Source: Symsagittifera roscoffensis
Taxonomy: Eukaryota > Xenacoelomorpha > Acoela > Convolutidae
Assembly (NCBI RefSeq): GCF_963678635.1
Contig: NC_087071.1
Location: 14,416,226 to 14,480,225, forward strand
Reading direction: 5' to 3'
DNA length: 64,000 nucleotides
In this document: positions 10,861 to 21,670 of the stretch, in pieces
Layout of the letters: every line of letters begins with the position of its first letter
Numbering within the stretch: position 1 is the first letter of the stretch
The notes under the pieces: model-generated
The model's input: the letters and a program-made list of their open reading frames with translations, nothing else
What the model was told of the DNA's origin: nothing
The model's database searches: none
Made by a program: the position numbers and the translations under genes

Positions 10861-11925
10861 TTAAATCCTTTGGAACAAAACCAATGGTTTTCTTTTGAAT
10901 CTCTTCAAATTGCTCGTCGTCCTATCGTTTTGCTGAGCCCTTAAAAGATCCGACCGTCGGTACCTGGCTTTCAAATATGTCTTCATAACGTTTAGCTGTC
11001 CGCTAATAATCTCCGGAGTATGGGCATTGTCCATATTTTCATCCAACCATATCTTTTTCAATTGTCTCCATGGTAAAAGGAAGGTCAGGTTGTACTTCTT
11101 TATCAATTTCTGTTTGCTCTGGTCAGTTCCATTCGTCTTCTGCATATGGAAGAGTTTCGTCGTCAACTTCCACTCTCTCGGTCAACTCCACATCTAGTGG
11201 CAGATCATACTCATCTACGACCGCATTACCGTCGTTTTTGTCACGCGTGCCTCTTTCATTCACCTCGCAGACAGTAACCACTATCAAATAGTCTCCCTCT
11301 TGCATGTCAGCTGGGATGCACCAGTACTCTGATGAGGCATTGTGCAGTTTGATGTTTTGGTAATGAGCTGCTCGTCCGGTGCTCAATCGATAAAAACGAC
11401 CTCCTTGGTGTACTTCTGTTATCTGAAAAGCACCGCGCCGTTTTCAATAACTTTTTGGTTCCATTTGTTGGAACTACTTCCTGGAAAACTTTTTTTGTAA
11501 GCGCCTATCACTTGCACCAAGTGTCTATCCCAGTCATCCATGAAGCGTGAGCAATAAACTCTCAAAATGGATACTAACGTGCGATTTTGCCTTTCAACTA
11601 GGCCATTCGTTTGTGCTCAAAATTGCTTCAAGATCTTATAGCTGTCTTCCTCTAAATCTCCTTTGTCAGGTGCTCCGTTCTCGATCCATCTCTTCAGACT
11701 ACTCGTCATTCTATCATTTCGTTGAACCCTCAAGAGAGCCGACAGCCGGTGTATGGCTTTCAGATACGTCTTTACCACGTTTAATCCGCTCATTACCTCC
11801 GGGGCATGGGCATCATCCGTCAACTTGACACACCATATCTTCTTCAAAGGCGTTGCTTCCTGCACATATGGTTCAAGGTTGGTACGGACGACCGTACCAT
11901 GAGGAAGTAATCTGGAAGTATTGTG
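10861..11925 (-). pseudogene. Second copy of Gypsy integrase end and linker
   Basis: The frames at 11,865-11,617, 11,386-11,123 and 11,166-10,861 repeat those at 5.8-4.8 kb almost residue for residue, with the same integrase-core deletion and the same junctions. Differences include a VVPVCE to VVTVCE change in the tail. The shared breaks show that the rearranged segment was duplicated after it had already decayed. Confidence 0.8.
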
Positions 11926-11969
11926 GAAGAAATTTGGTAGTGTCGTTTTGACACTGCTATCGGTTCGAG

Positions 11970-11981
11970 CTCATCTGCGGC
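11970..11981. repeat. LINE target-site duplication, left copy
   Basis: CTCATCTGCGGC at 11,970-11,981 is repeated exactly at 16,085-16,096. The flanking bases differ, so the duplication is 12 bp. Confidence 0.92.
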
Positions 11982-12037
11982 TGTTCTGTTCTGTTCTGTT
12001 TCCCATTTACGCCCCTCGGGGGCCTTGGGTGGTTCTT

Positions 12038-12428
12038 TGTGGCACTTCCTCTCATGCCTGGCTAGGTTATTAGCAGTGATCCAGGCTCCGCAGGATCCAC
12101 ACTTTTTCCTCCCCCTGGTCCCCGTGTACCTGTTACCTCCCGTCTCCCTTGCCGCCGTGTTCCCTACCGTTCCACTCCCTCCTCCGCAACTCCTCCTATG
12201 ACTCGCCATATTACCCCTTGTTACCGTCACCGCGCGGTCCCTACACCTACCCATCTGGTCCCCCTTACAGCTCTTGCTGTGGTTTGTTAAGTTGTGCTTC
12301 TCCGCGAAAGTTCTGTTGCATCTATCGCATTTAAACACCCTCTCCTGTATCCTGTGAACTCGTCGTTCATGCTGCACTAGACCTCCTTTCGTTTTACAAA
12401 TTCGTCCGCATCCCTCCCACCTGCATGT
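12038..12428 (-). other. C-terminal zinc-finger cluster of the LINE
   Basis: Downstream of the RT, in one open frame, lie CRWEGC...LVQHERRVH (C2H2-like), FKCDRCNRTF...NLTNHSKSC (C2HC-like), a degenerate finger that keeps only MASHRRSC, and CGSCGAWITANNLARHERKC (C-x2-C...H-x4-C). Such fingers are thought to bind nucleic acid during target-primed reverse transcription; that role is inferred here. The spacing of three fingers plus one decayed finger suggests internal duplication. Confidence 0.8.
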
Positions 12429-12917
12429 TAAATTTTCTCCCTGATACCTCGCCTGGCTCCTTCTAGGTTTCTCCCCTCCCCTGTATCTGCACATTTTACT
12501 CTCCCATTTTTCTAGCGCTTCTTTTCTCCTTTTCACTGTCGCCTTCCATTTTTTCCGGTCCTGTAGTAAATTTTCTATATTCGTCCAGTGCTCTCCCGCT
12601 TTCCTTATGAGTCGCCTCCAGTAATTAACCACGCCTCCATTTAACCTACCCTGTTGTGTTCTCTCGTTTGTCCAGTGCCCTAGTATAACTTTTTTAGTTG
12701 TCCTGTTGTTGCTCATCCGAAGGACGTGGCCCATCCTTTCCAACGCCCGTGTCTCTATTTTTGTTCTGATAGATGTTATCCCCAGAACCCTGCGTATCTC
12801 GAAACTATTGACCCCCTCTCTTTCCATTCGCAAGAGTGCTAAACCTCTCCCCTCATTCCATATCCACCGGTAGCATTTATCCGCCATGCTCTGCATCTTT
12901 GCCATATCAGTCACTGT

Positions 12918-13019
12918 CAAAGACCATTGTCGATTCGACCACTGCCTGTACAATAATTGCCTTGCAGACAAAGACCATTGTCGATTCGACCACTGCCTGT
13001 ACAATAATTGCCTTCGTTC
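12918..13019 (-). repeat. 51-bp tandem duplication in the LINE RT thumb region
   Basis: CAAAGACCATTGTCGATTCG... at 12,918-12,963 is repeated exactly at 12,969-13,014, a 51-bp period. This preserves the reading frame (17 codons, reading KAIIVQAVVESTMVF twice). Confidence 0.9.
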
Positions 13020-15790
13020 GTTTACTGACCTTTGCTTTTCACAACCATCTTCTTACTTTTGACCACGCCCAGTATCCCCTTTTAATCCTCACTGCCCTGT
13101 CCTGCTTCCTCCCTATTAGCTTCCCTAACATCCTCGTACAATTCGCTGTCTCGCTTCCAAAAGCTATGTATTCCTCTTTTCTGTTGTGACATTTTTCTCG
13201 AACTTCATCATTTCCGCCTTGACCGTTTCTTTGCCGACCGCTAACTCTTCCGTCCAGCCCAGGAGAGTTGAGTCGTCTGCGAAAAGGGACTCTTCCAATC
13301 GAAAGACTTCCTGGGTGCTGCTCCTTAATGCCCTCTTTACTTCTATTGGAGGGAGACTATTACCTGGTCCCCACGACCATTCTAGACCGCACTCTTCGCC
13401 TATCTCCGCCGCTTTTTCTCTTCGTTTTTTGGCAGCTAACCGCATCGCCTGTGCGTGATACACATAGAAAAGTATCGGAGATGTAGCGCAACCCTCCCGT
13501 AGACCTCGTACCGGTAACCATTCCTTGCTTAGTTCCCCTCGACCCTTAACTTTGTATTCCTTCCTTCATGCAGGTTTTTCAAGACCTCTATCACACCCTC
13601 TGTCATTCCTAAGTTTTCCAAAACCATCCACAATAAGGGCATGTTGACTCGGGGGTATGCTTTTGTTATATCTAACAGTACAGCTCCCGATCTGTTCCCG
13701 GTCGTCTCCGCCTTCCCAAATACCCTCCTTGTTTACTCATCTATTCTCAGTATGATTTGCGTTGCGTCACACGTCGATCGTCCTTCTCTGAAACCATTTT
13801 GTTTCTCACCACATGCCTCTATCTTCTCCGCCCATTTCCTAATCCTACTCGTTAGTATCCTTGCCATTATCCTGCTCAACACCGGGAGTAGGCACACACC
13901 CCTGTAGTTGTCTAGTTCATTTCTAGCTCCTTTCTTATGTAGGGGTATGACCCATCCTTCCTTAGCTTTGTCGGCCCAGTTCTCAACCGGTGTGGCTAAT
14001 TGTTCCATCATGCATTGGTATAGTTCTTTCCGGGTGTCTATACTCAAGGCTTTCACTGCGCTAACACTTACATTGTCTACTCCTGCCGCTCCGTCTTTCA
14101 TGTTCGCCAGTTCTCGTTCGAATTCCACGAAGGTTATTGCTTCTTCCATCTCTTCCGCTGCTGGCTTTGCCTCTGGAGAGTTTTTAATTTCTGTTGACGA
14201 TGCCGTTCTCATTATCTCTATGACGTCCCGCTCGTATCTGTCTTCCGAGACTTTCATGAAGTGTCGTCTGAACACTTCTGGCGAGAAAAATTCTTCTTCT
14301 ATGTTCTGGAGGTCTTTCCCCCTAAGTACCTTAGTGTCTTGTACATGTGTCTTATATCCCCTTTCACTTCGGCGTCCTTTGTTTCGTCTACCAGTTTAAG
14401 CCACCACTCTTCTTCCCATCTTCTTTTAGCCTTCTTGTACTCTTTCCTGACCTCCTGCCTTTGTATTTTAAAGTTTTCCGTTCGTGTTCGTTCAAAACTC
14501 TTCGTAAGTGCCCCGATCCTCCGTTTGAACCCCTGTATTTCTTCTAAATGCGTATCCAGCCATGGACTCAGTGCTTTCTTTTCTTTAAATCCGCACACTT
14601 CTGTACCCGCTTCATTAATCAAGTTGATTAGGCGTTCACTTTCCTCACCCGTACCCTGTTGCTCTCTTTTACCGTCTACTGTCGATGCGAATGCTTGCCG
14701 GATTGATCCATCTCGAAGAGCTTTCCAGTTTATTTTCCTTTGATTCTCACTTTTCATATTTGCCTTCGCCCCCTTCCTTCTCCAGACCTCCATGCATTTC
14801 GGCCTGTGGTCCGATAGAGATGTACCCGCTATTACCGTGTTTATACTCTTCACTACCCTGCTCCGGTCTTTTTTCTTCACCATGAATCCGTCAATTTCAT
14901 GCCATGTTCTTCTTCCTGGGAACTTCCAGATTCCCCTCCTGTAGTGCCTAAAGAAGGAGCTAGACCAGGTTAACCCCTGTTCGTGACACCATTCTATTAG
15001 ATCCCTCCCCGCCGCGTTGGTCCACCCAGTCCGAATGGTCCTACCGCGTCATCTTCTTCCCTCTGGGAGGTGTCCCCTACACTGGAGTTGAAATCGCCTC
15101 CTAGTACTAGCTTTTTTGCGCCACATCTAATCATTTCGTTTAGCTCTTCTCTATACGCATCGAAATCCCGTCTATCGCTATTCCAAAGGGGCTGGTATGT
15201 CGCTACAAACTTGACCTCTACTGCCGAACTCCTGTCCCCGCATGTCCTCTTGCATCCTTGGTCTCTCCAATCTAGCGCCCATTCGTCTCGGAGTATTATC
15301 CCGCTTCTTTTGCCGTGTATAAGGACCCCAAACATGTCTTTTGCTTTAATCCATTTCATTCCTTCTTCCTTTTCCCTCAGTTCGGACAGTAATACCACTT
15401 CCGCATTACTCTTGCTTATACATCTTAGGATTTCTGCAAAACGATTCCGTCTAGGGAACGAGACTCTCGCCCCCTGTATGTTCCACGTCCATACCCTTGT
15501 TGCTTTACCTTTTCCCTTCGTCTTTGCTTCCCTTTCCCTCTTTTCTGCTCTGGTCTTTTGCACCTTCTCCCTACGTTTCCGTTTTTCTGTTCGTCTTCTT
15601 TCCCTTATCTCTCGATTTCCTCCCTCTCCTTTACACCAGGAGCACCGGTCGCATACAAACTCATCTGAATATCCCCTGATACTCCGCAAGCTTGTGCATT
15701 TCATGTGGACATACCCCCTAAATGACACCACACGCTTATCTGCCGCCTGTCCTTGATTTCCTTCCCACAGATCGGACATACAAATGTTTC

Positions 15791-15886
15791 AGGACCTGGG
15801 TTTTGTTCCACGTCTCCTGCCCTCACCAAAAGCTGGACCCAGTATGCAGGTTTACCCGGTCCAGCTGCCAAAAACCCGCCAAACAT
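15791..15886 (-). other. 2A-like ribosome-skipping peptide at the LINE ORF start
   Basis: From ATG 15,886 the first 32 codons run MFGGFLAAGPGKP... to AGDVEQNPGP, whose last Pro is encoded at 15,791-15,793. GDVEQNPGP fits the canonical 2A consensus D-x-E-x-N-P-G-P exactly. At such peptides the ribosome fails to form the Gly-Pro bond and releases the upstream peptide before continuing. 2A-like sequences are known in some APE-type LINEs of trypanosomes and aquatic invertebrates, usually near the N-terminus as here. The CPIC zinc finger begins five residues after the cleavage point. Confidence 0.92.
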
Positions 15887-16084
15887 GAGAATGGTGCTCG
15901 TCCGAGAACCATTGATCGCCTTTGTTTTCCCACTGGAGTCGGCTGGTCCCCGTGGTGTTTGATAGGAGGGGGGGTGTCCGACGTCTTTGCCTTGGCTGGG
16001 TAAGTCGTTCCTTCCCACACTCCCCTGGTGTACGTTTTGTTTGCAGCGCTTTTCCCCACTCGAAGGGAGTACACCTCGAAAAAC
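15887..16084 (-). other. LINE 5' leader
   Basis: This lies between the target-site duplication and the 2A-containing ATG. It is open in the same frame as the 2A peptide and into the Gypsy flank, but has no upstream ATG of its own close by. It may hold an internal promoter, but no motif is recognisable. Confidence 0.5.
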
Positions 16085-16096
16085 CTCATCTGCGGC
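16085..16096. repeat. LINE target-site duplication, right copy
   Basis: CTCATCTGCGGC, identical to 11,970-11,981. Gypsy sequence resumes immediately after it. Confidence 0.92.
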
Positions 16097-16181
16097 ATTA
16101 TCCACTACAGTGCCCTCCTCATCGGAGGTATATCTGTCTCTCCGGGTCCTGATGCATTTCCCGGTCCAATCCGCGCTGTTT

Positions 16182-17416
16182 CTATTCCACCAACGAGGAA
16201 TGAATCGCAATGTCCGAAACATCAGTATTGGAAGTAGTTTTCGATGTGTTCTCCCATGACTGGGGCCTCGAGTCATCACTCGTGCCGACGGATTCCACAT
16301 CATTATGTTCCAATCTGTCTGTGATGTTTTTCGACTCCCCGGACAAAATTCTGTCCCTCGGTTGCTTTGAATCTGGCTCCTCAGACAACATTCTGTCCCT
16401 CGGTTGTCCTAACATTGTCTCCCCGGATAGTGTCTCGTCCCTGATCAACAATCAGAACTCGGCTCCTATTCTTCCCTTGCAACCGTGAAATGTACCTTTC
16501 TCGTAAAGCTGGATTTGACTCAACCCTGACTCGACTGGTGCTCAATCGATAAAAGCGACTACTCTGGTGCACTTCAGTTATTTGAAATGGACCAAACTAT
16601 TTTTTAAGCAATTTTTTGGTTCCGTTTGCGGGAACCACCTCCTGGAACAGCCAGACATAGTTCCCCTCTGAGTAAGTTTTGGCGTCAGTGGTCCTTTTAT
16701 CGAACCTCCTCTTCTGCCTGATTTGGCCCTGCTGCGTGTCCCTTCGGCACATATCATTCAGTTCTTGCTGCCTCCTGATCTCATCACGCATGTACGTTTG
16801 CGGTGCTCTTCTCTTTCCCTCGTACTCCAGAAAGAAGAATGTAAATGTGGGGACTCCTCGTTGTAAGCGCCCATTATATGCAGCAAGTGCTTGTCCCAAT
16901 CGTCTATGTATCGCGAGCAATAAACCCTAAGCATGATTTTGTCTCTCGGCCAGGCCATTCTTCTGCAGATGATAAATGGTCAAGTGGCCTGGCGCCACTT
17001 GCGACCTCTTCGTTAACTCCTTTGTGAGAAACGACAAAAATTTTGCCATTATCTGACTGGAATATGATAGGGCAGCCGTGTCCAGCAATCCAGACACTTA
17101 TTCAATGGTCATAAGTGTCCTCCGCTGATGCTTTCATACAGGGAGCAGCCTCTGCGTACTTTGTGAAGTATTCTATCATTACCAACCCCTGGTTCTAGCC
17201 TGTGGCCGTCATGCATTTTTTCTGCTGATCGATATGTACCATCTCATTGAATCCTGACACTTCTAGCGATTGTAGGGGGGTCTCAGCTTCATGTGTTCCT
17301 TCGATTGCTGACATGACAAGCATGCAGAAATCCTTTTTCACAGGCGTCGTTCGAGCCACGCCATTCAAACTGCTTCTCTGTCCGGTTATACACGTTTCCA
17401 CGCCTTGTTGGCCCAT
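16182..17416 (-). pseudogene. Second copy of the Gypsy integrase with DDE residues
   Basis: The frame at 16,920-16,597 (AYNGRLQRGVPTFTFFFLEY, RFDKRTTDAKTYSEGNYVWL) is almost identical to 6,522-6,199. Upstream, 17,416-17,195 carries the start of the core with MVHIDQQKKCMTATG, and FQSDNG and LAERQN follow as in copy 1. The first-Asp motif is IDQQK here and IDHQK in copy 1. The same stop after MTATG is shared. Below 16,572 the tail passes into the SGE-rich linker (DRILSGES). It lies directly downstream, in element orientation, of the linker array at 17.4-19.9 kb. Confidence 0.85.
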
Positions 17417-19880
17417 CTGGTCGCGCTAGCAAAACAGTATCTCGGTTTGATACAGCTGTGGCAGTACCATCGTTTTGTATTTGTAAAAGACTTTATCTTA
17501 TCCTTTGCGCTTGCAGGCCACAATCCGGTCTTTGTTCAAGTATAGCAAATCCTTTCTTTTCATGTAAGACTGCTTCAGGATCTTATAGCTATCTTCTTCC
17601 AAGTAATCTTTGTTGGGTGCTCTGTTTTCTATCCATCTCATCAAATTGCTGGTCGTCCTATCGTTTCGCTGAGCCATTAAAAGATTTGACAGTCGTTACC
17701 TGGCTTTCGAATATGTCCTCATAACGTTTAGCTGTCCGCGTATTATCTCCGGAGTATGTGCATTGTCCAACATTTTAACACACCATATTTTTTTCAAGGG
17801 TGTCGCCTCTTGCTCTGAGGGCTCCAGTTTAGTACGGACGGTCGTAGCATGCGGAAATAGTCTAGTCGGTCGCTTCGACACTGCAATCAACTCAACTTCG
17901 TCTACGACGTGATCGCGACAGAGTCTTCCTCATCGGAGGTATACCTGTCCCTGTCTGGGTCCTGATGCACTTCTCTATCCTATTCGCGCTGTTTCTATTC
18001 TTCTAGCAAGGAATAAATCGCTCTCCGACGCTTCGGAATTGGAGGTAGTCTCCAACACATTCTCCCAGGACTGAGACTTAGAACCATTACTCGAGCTGGT
18101 GGAGTCTATACAGTCGCCTTCAGGCTTGTCCTTCATGTATCTCGACTCTCCGGACAAAATTCTGTCATTTGGTCGGCCTGGAATTGACTCTTAGGACAAA
18201 CCATCCTAGCTGGACCCGATGGATCATGTCTCCCCGGACACTTCCGCATCTCGACCACTGTCCGGATTTGACTCCCCTAACAATGTTTCATCTCCGGATG
18301 AACAGTCCTAGCACAGACCGTGCTCCTTTTTTTGCCTCAGTGAACTGAACCCTCCTTGCCATACTGGATTTCAGTTCAATGAATGAACCCCGAGGCGGAC
18401 TGAGTACTGGTCAGTTGTTGACGTTTCACGTATCAGGTCCTCAAAAGGAATCTTTCGGTATCGAGTTCACAAGCTGGTTCACTATTGATAGGCAATCCCG
18501 ATCAGCGTCCCATCTCCGGATGGCTACCGGTCTCTGCTCTGTTCTTTCGGGGATGGTCAGCATTTGCATGGTATCCATCCATTCATAATCCTGTCTTTCA
18601 GCTTTTCTATCAGTTTTTGCATGACATTTCTTGCTACGCTCACCGATTTATTCAGCAGCGCTATACTTCTGATACCTAGCCTGGTATTCCTGCTGTACGA
18701 GGTGAATGGATGGATAAAACAAATCCAATGGAACCGGAGCGAACTAAAAAATCCATTGGAACGAATCCAATGGTTTTCTATTGAATCTCTTTAAATAGCT
18801 CGTCGTCCTATCGTTTTGCTGAGCCCAAAAAAGATCCGACAAACGGTAACTGACTTTCAAATATGTCTTCATCAGATTTAGCTGTCCGCTAACTATCTTC
18901 GGAGCATGGGCGTCGTCCATCATATTAACACACCATATCTTTTTCAAAGGTATCGCCTCTTGCACTAAGAGTTCTAGATTTGTACGGAAAACCATAGCCT
19001 GCGGAAATAACTTTATCGGACGCTTCATCAATTCAAGTTCGTCTGCGGTTTGATCGAATACAGTGCCTTCCTCATCGGATGTTTACTTGTCACTGACTGT
19101 GTCTTGATGCCTTTCTCTATCCAATTCGCGCTGTTTCTTTTGTACTAGCAAGGAAAAAATCGCTATCTACGACGCGTCGGAATTGGAGGTAATCTGAGAC
19201 ACGTTCTCCCGCTACTGAGACTTCGAACCATCACTCGAGCTGATGTAGTCTATACGGTCGCCTTCAGGCTTGTCCTTGAGATTTTTCGACTCTTCGGACA
19301 AAATTCTCTCATCGGTCGTCCTGGCATTGACTCCCGAGACAAATCATCCTGGCTGGACCCGATGGACCATGACTCCCCGGACAGTTCCGCATCTCGACCA
19401 CTATCCTGATTTGACTCTCCGAACAATGTTTCATCTCCGGATGAACAGTCCGAGCACGACTCGTACTCTTTTTTTTGCATCAGTGAACTAAACCCTCCTT
19501 CCCATACTGGATTTCAGTTCAATACTGACCCCCTGAGCGGACTGAACACTGGTCAGTTGTTGACGTTCCACCATTGACGTCCTCATAACGACATCTTTCG
19601 GTATTGAGTTCACTAGCTAGTTCAGGATTGACCGTTCGATGTCTCGACTCCGGGTCGCTACCGGTATCTTCTCTGTTTTTTCGGTGATGGTCAGCCTTTG
19701 CATGGTCTCCATCCATTCATGATCCTGTCTTTCTTTTTCTCTATCAAGCAGATCGCGGAGTTTTCGCATGACAACAACCGGTGCTACGCTCCCCGTTTTG
19801 TTCAGCAGCGCTATAATATTGATCCCTAGCCTGGTAACTTTTTGCTGTACCAGGTTGGAGCGTAGTATAACTAATTAGGT
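17417..19880 (-). repeat. Second tandem array of Gypsy linker units
   Basis: About two units of the same post-RNase-H to pre-integrase segment, with junctions near 18,700 and 19,860. Recognisable minus-strand pieces are MRTYSKAR and KKIWCVKMLDNAHTPEI (17,890-17,696), the SGE-rich linker (18,157-17,975), KKIWCVNMMDDAHAPK (19,031-18,744) and DETLFGESNQDSGRDAEL (19,480-19,250). The Gypsy signal stops at about 19,880 where AT-rich DNA begins. Confidence 0.75.
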
Positions 19881-21650
19881 ATGGAAATCCAATTTTTCGT
19901 GGTTTTTGAAGAAGCAAACGCCACAAAATGAAAAATTGTTTTGAAATTTTTGAGTTAGTGCAATAAAAGTTATTGTTTTTACAACATAAACTTGTGAATT
20001 GACGATTTTAAAAAACGTTTGCCAACAACCTTCCGGGTCCCAGTGAAATCGAACATAATGTGCTTGATTTAGTGGATTCATCAATCCGGATGGGTCCAAA
20101 CAAAATTGTTTCTGGGAAAAATTTCAACCGAAACGTTTTAGATCATTTTTTTGCCATGAACTGAGTATAGGCATTCCAAACTCGGATCACCAATTTTTGG
20201 GTCAATAAGACAAAAATTGCGGAAAAAATTTTCCAGTTCGCACAAAAGACGAGACGTTTGGCTATATAAATTTGGAACAACTGGACCGATCCAGTTCAAC
20301 TTAGTACTGTTAGAACAGGAATTGAAAAGACTCAAAATTAGACTGACTTTTTAAATGAAAGTAAGCATAGAAAACTTCCTAGATTGTTTTTAGCAAAGGT
20401 ACCAGTTTTTGAAGGTAAATTTTTTTGGAAAGCCCCCATACCCCTATCAAACGGTAGCAACGGCTCAATAAGGCATTTTACGTTGTTCTCGACAAAAAGA
20501 AAGGATTAAAGAACCTAAATGACGACAGTAGAGTCAAAAATAGGCTTGTTATAAGACCCCTGAAGTTAAATAAGCAGCATAGCTTCAATCTGGAGGAGTC
20601 TGGAGCCAGAAGAAACTCTTCCCAATTAGTTGATTTTGCTGAGACCGTATCTGGAAGGGTCTTGGGTATCAAATTTTGCCAATCCGGAGGAGTGCTGTTT
20701 TTACCAATCCGGAAAGTCGCCCACATAAGAAAAATTCTGCCTTCATGTTTGGTCTGTTTGGTGCGGCAGGAAAACCATTTCTGTAGAAACCAGTTCGACT
20801 ATTAAACTGCGACAGACCAATTGCAAAACATATACAATTTTTTGAATGTTTTTTAATCTTTACTCCCTAATAGTTGTTCTTGATAGGGCAGTGACTACAC
20901 TGTTTCTGAAATATATTGACATCATCAGTCTGTGTTGGTGTTTTATCCAATAACCAACAATCAATTGATGTGCTTAACATGCAAACACGCTGTACTGAGA
21001 TAACTTGAAAAGATTCGTGTTCACTTGATAGTTAAAACTTTTGGACATTATCGTGATGTGTTAATTTTATCAGTTGTCAGACAATGACAACGGCTGCAAG
21101 CGAATCAAGTGTGTGAGCAGTAAGAAGCGATAAATTAGGATGAGGCTAGACAAGTTGAGGATACCTAAGCTAAGTCATAGCTCTAGGAAATTTATACCGA
21201 AGAAACAAAGGAAATCTTTGAATGACCCTTTTGTCCTAGAAAGGGATAAAAAACTCAGGCGAAATGGTTGAAACAAGGAGTCAAAAACCCCCGAAAGACG
21301 AGAAAGCAATGTTGTAGGTACATATCCATCCGAATCACGCTCTAGATGAGAATCGGGCGGGACGTCGAACGGAAGGAAATCTGAATTGGAAGTTAACAAG
21401 TAAATCTACTTCCGTAATCCAAGCCACGGTTTCGCCACTTCGATCGGGACTCTTGATCGAGAGGAGACGTCTCGACTGTAAATCCAGCAGCAGCAGGCTC
21501 ACCTACTGATACTACCATGATGCATGGGATGACAGAGAAAGTGGTAACGTCCTCCTCGTTTCCGGAAAGAGTCAAGAACACCTAGGGAAACTCCTTTCTA
21601 TATACTATGGGAGCGGTACCGGGTGATGAAGTAGATACCCAGGAGGAGCA
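19880..21650. other. AT-rich gene-free region with a reversed dispersed-repeat piece
   Basis: No credible gene. The segment at about 20,255-20,585 is an inverted, diverged copy of the repeat found at 43.4-43.8 kb and 62.1-62.5 kb. Shared marks include the reverse complements of GTTGCTACCGTTTGATAGGGG and AACTGGATCGGTCCAGTTGTT. Scattered minus frames between 20.5 and 21.6 kb have no domain features. Confidence 0.6.
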
Positions 21651-21670
21651 AGAGGAAAAATGAAAAATCG

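Larger units (their letters stand above)
12000..15886 (-). pseudogene. LINE ORF: PHD-like finger, APE endonuclease, reverse transcriptase
   Basis: The ORF starts at ATG 15,886. After the 2A peptide comes a PHD-like zinc finger: CPIC (C-x2-C), WCH, then after a 1-nt frameshift near 15,727 VHMKC and VCDRC. A basic linker rich in K/R/E follows (to about residue 130). The APE endonuclease begins WTWNIQGARV and includes VVLLSELRE, LGGDFNSSVGD and, after a frameshift near 15,010, NAAGRDLIEW and the SLSDHRP motif. The RT domain has KEGWVIPLHKKGARNELDNY, RGVCLLPVLSRIMARIL, QNGFREGRSTCDATQI, GCATSPILF and the catalytic LFADDSTLLGW. Breaks include a frameshift near 14,290, an in-frame TAA at 13,733-13,735, a frameshift near 13,530 and further changes near 13,170 and 12,910. 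The element is therefore inactive, although the catalytic signatures survive. Neighbouring sequence on both sides is Gypsy, not host. Confidence 0.92.
11982..16084 (-). mobile_element. APE-type LINE with N-terminal 2A peptide, PHD-like finger, EN, RT and C-terminal zinc fingers
   Basis: The element is 4,103 bp, read on the minus strand, and inserted in Gypsy sequence with a 12-bp target-site duplication. Its 3' end is a short pentanucleotide tail (AACAG repeats; TGTTC on the plus strand at 11,982-12,000), typical of LINEs that end in a microsatellite rather than poly(A). About 200 nt of leader precede the first useful ATG (15,886). With both ends defined it is probably close to full length. 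The domain order (2A, zinc finger, APE endonuclease, RT, zinc fingers, no RNase H seen) suits the CR1/L2/Jockey-like group of APE-type LINEs. I cannot place the clade more finely. Confidence 0.93.
10418..17405. repeat. Segmental duplication, copy 2 (split by the LINE)
   Basis: This is the partner of 4,357-7,007. It contains the integrase end (10,861-11,925), Gypsy sequence up to 11,981, the LINE insertion, Gypsy sequence resuming at 16,085, and the integrase copy to 17,405. Apart from the insertion and the adjoining 260 bp, differences from copy 1 are scattered substitutions and single-base indels, so the duplication is fairly recent. Confidence 0.85.

Noticed and set aside
14070-15756. Several plus-strand ORFs across the LINE (for example 15,070-15,756)
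   Set aside because: They are reverse-strand shadows of the endonuclease and linker coding region, with Ser/Leu/Pro-rich composition typical of antisense frames.
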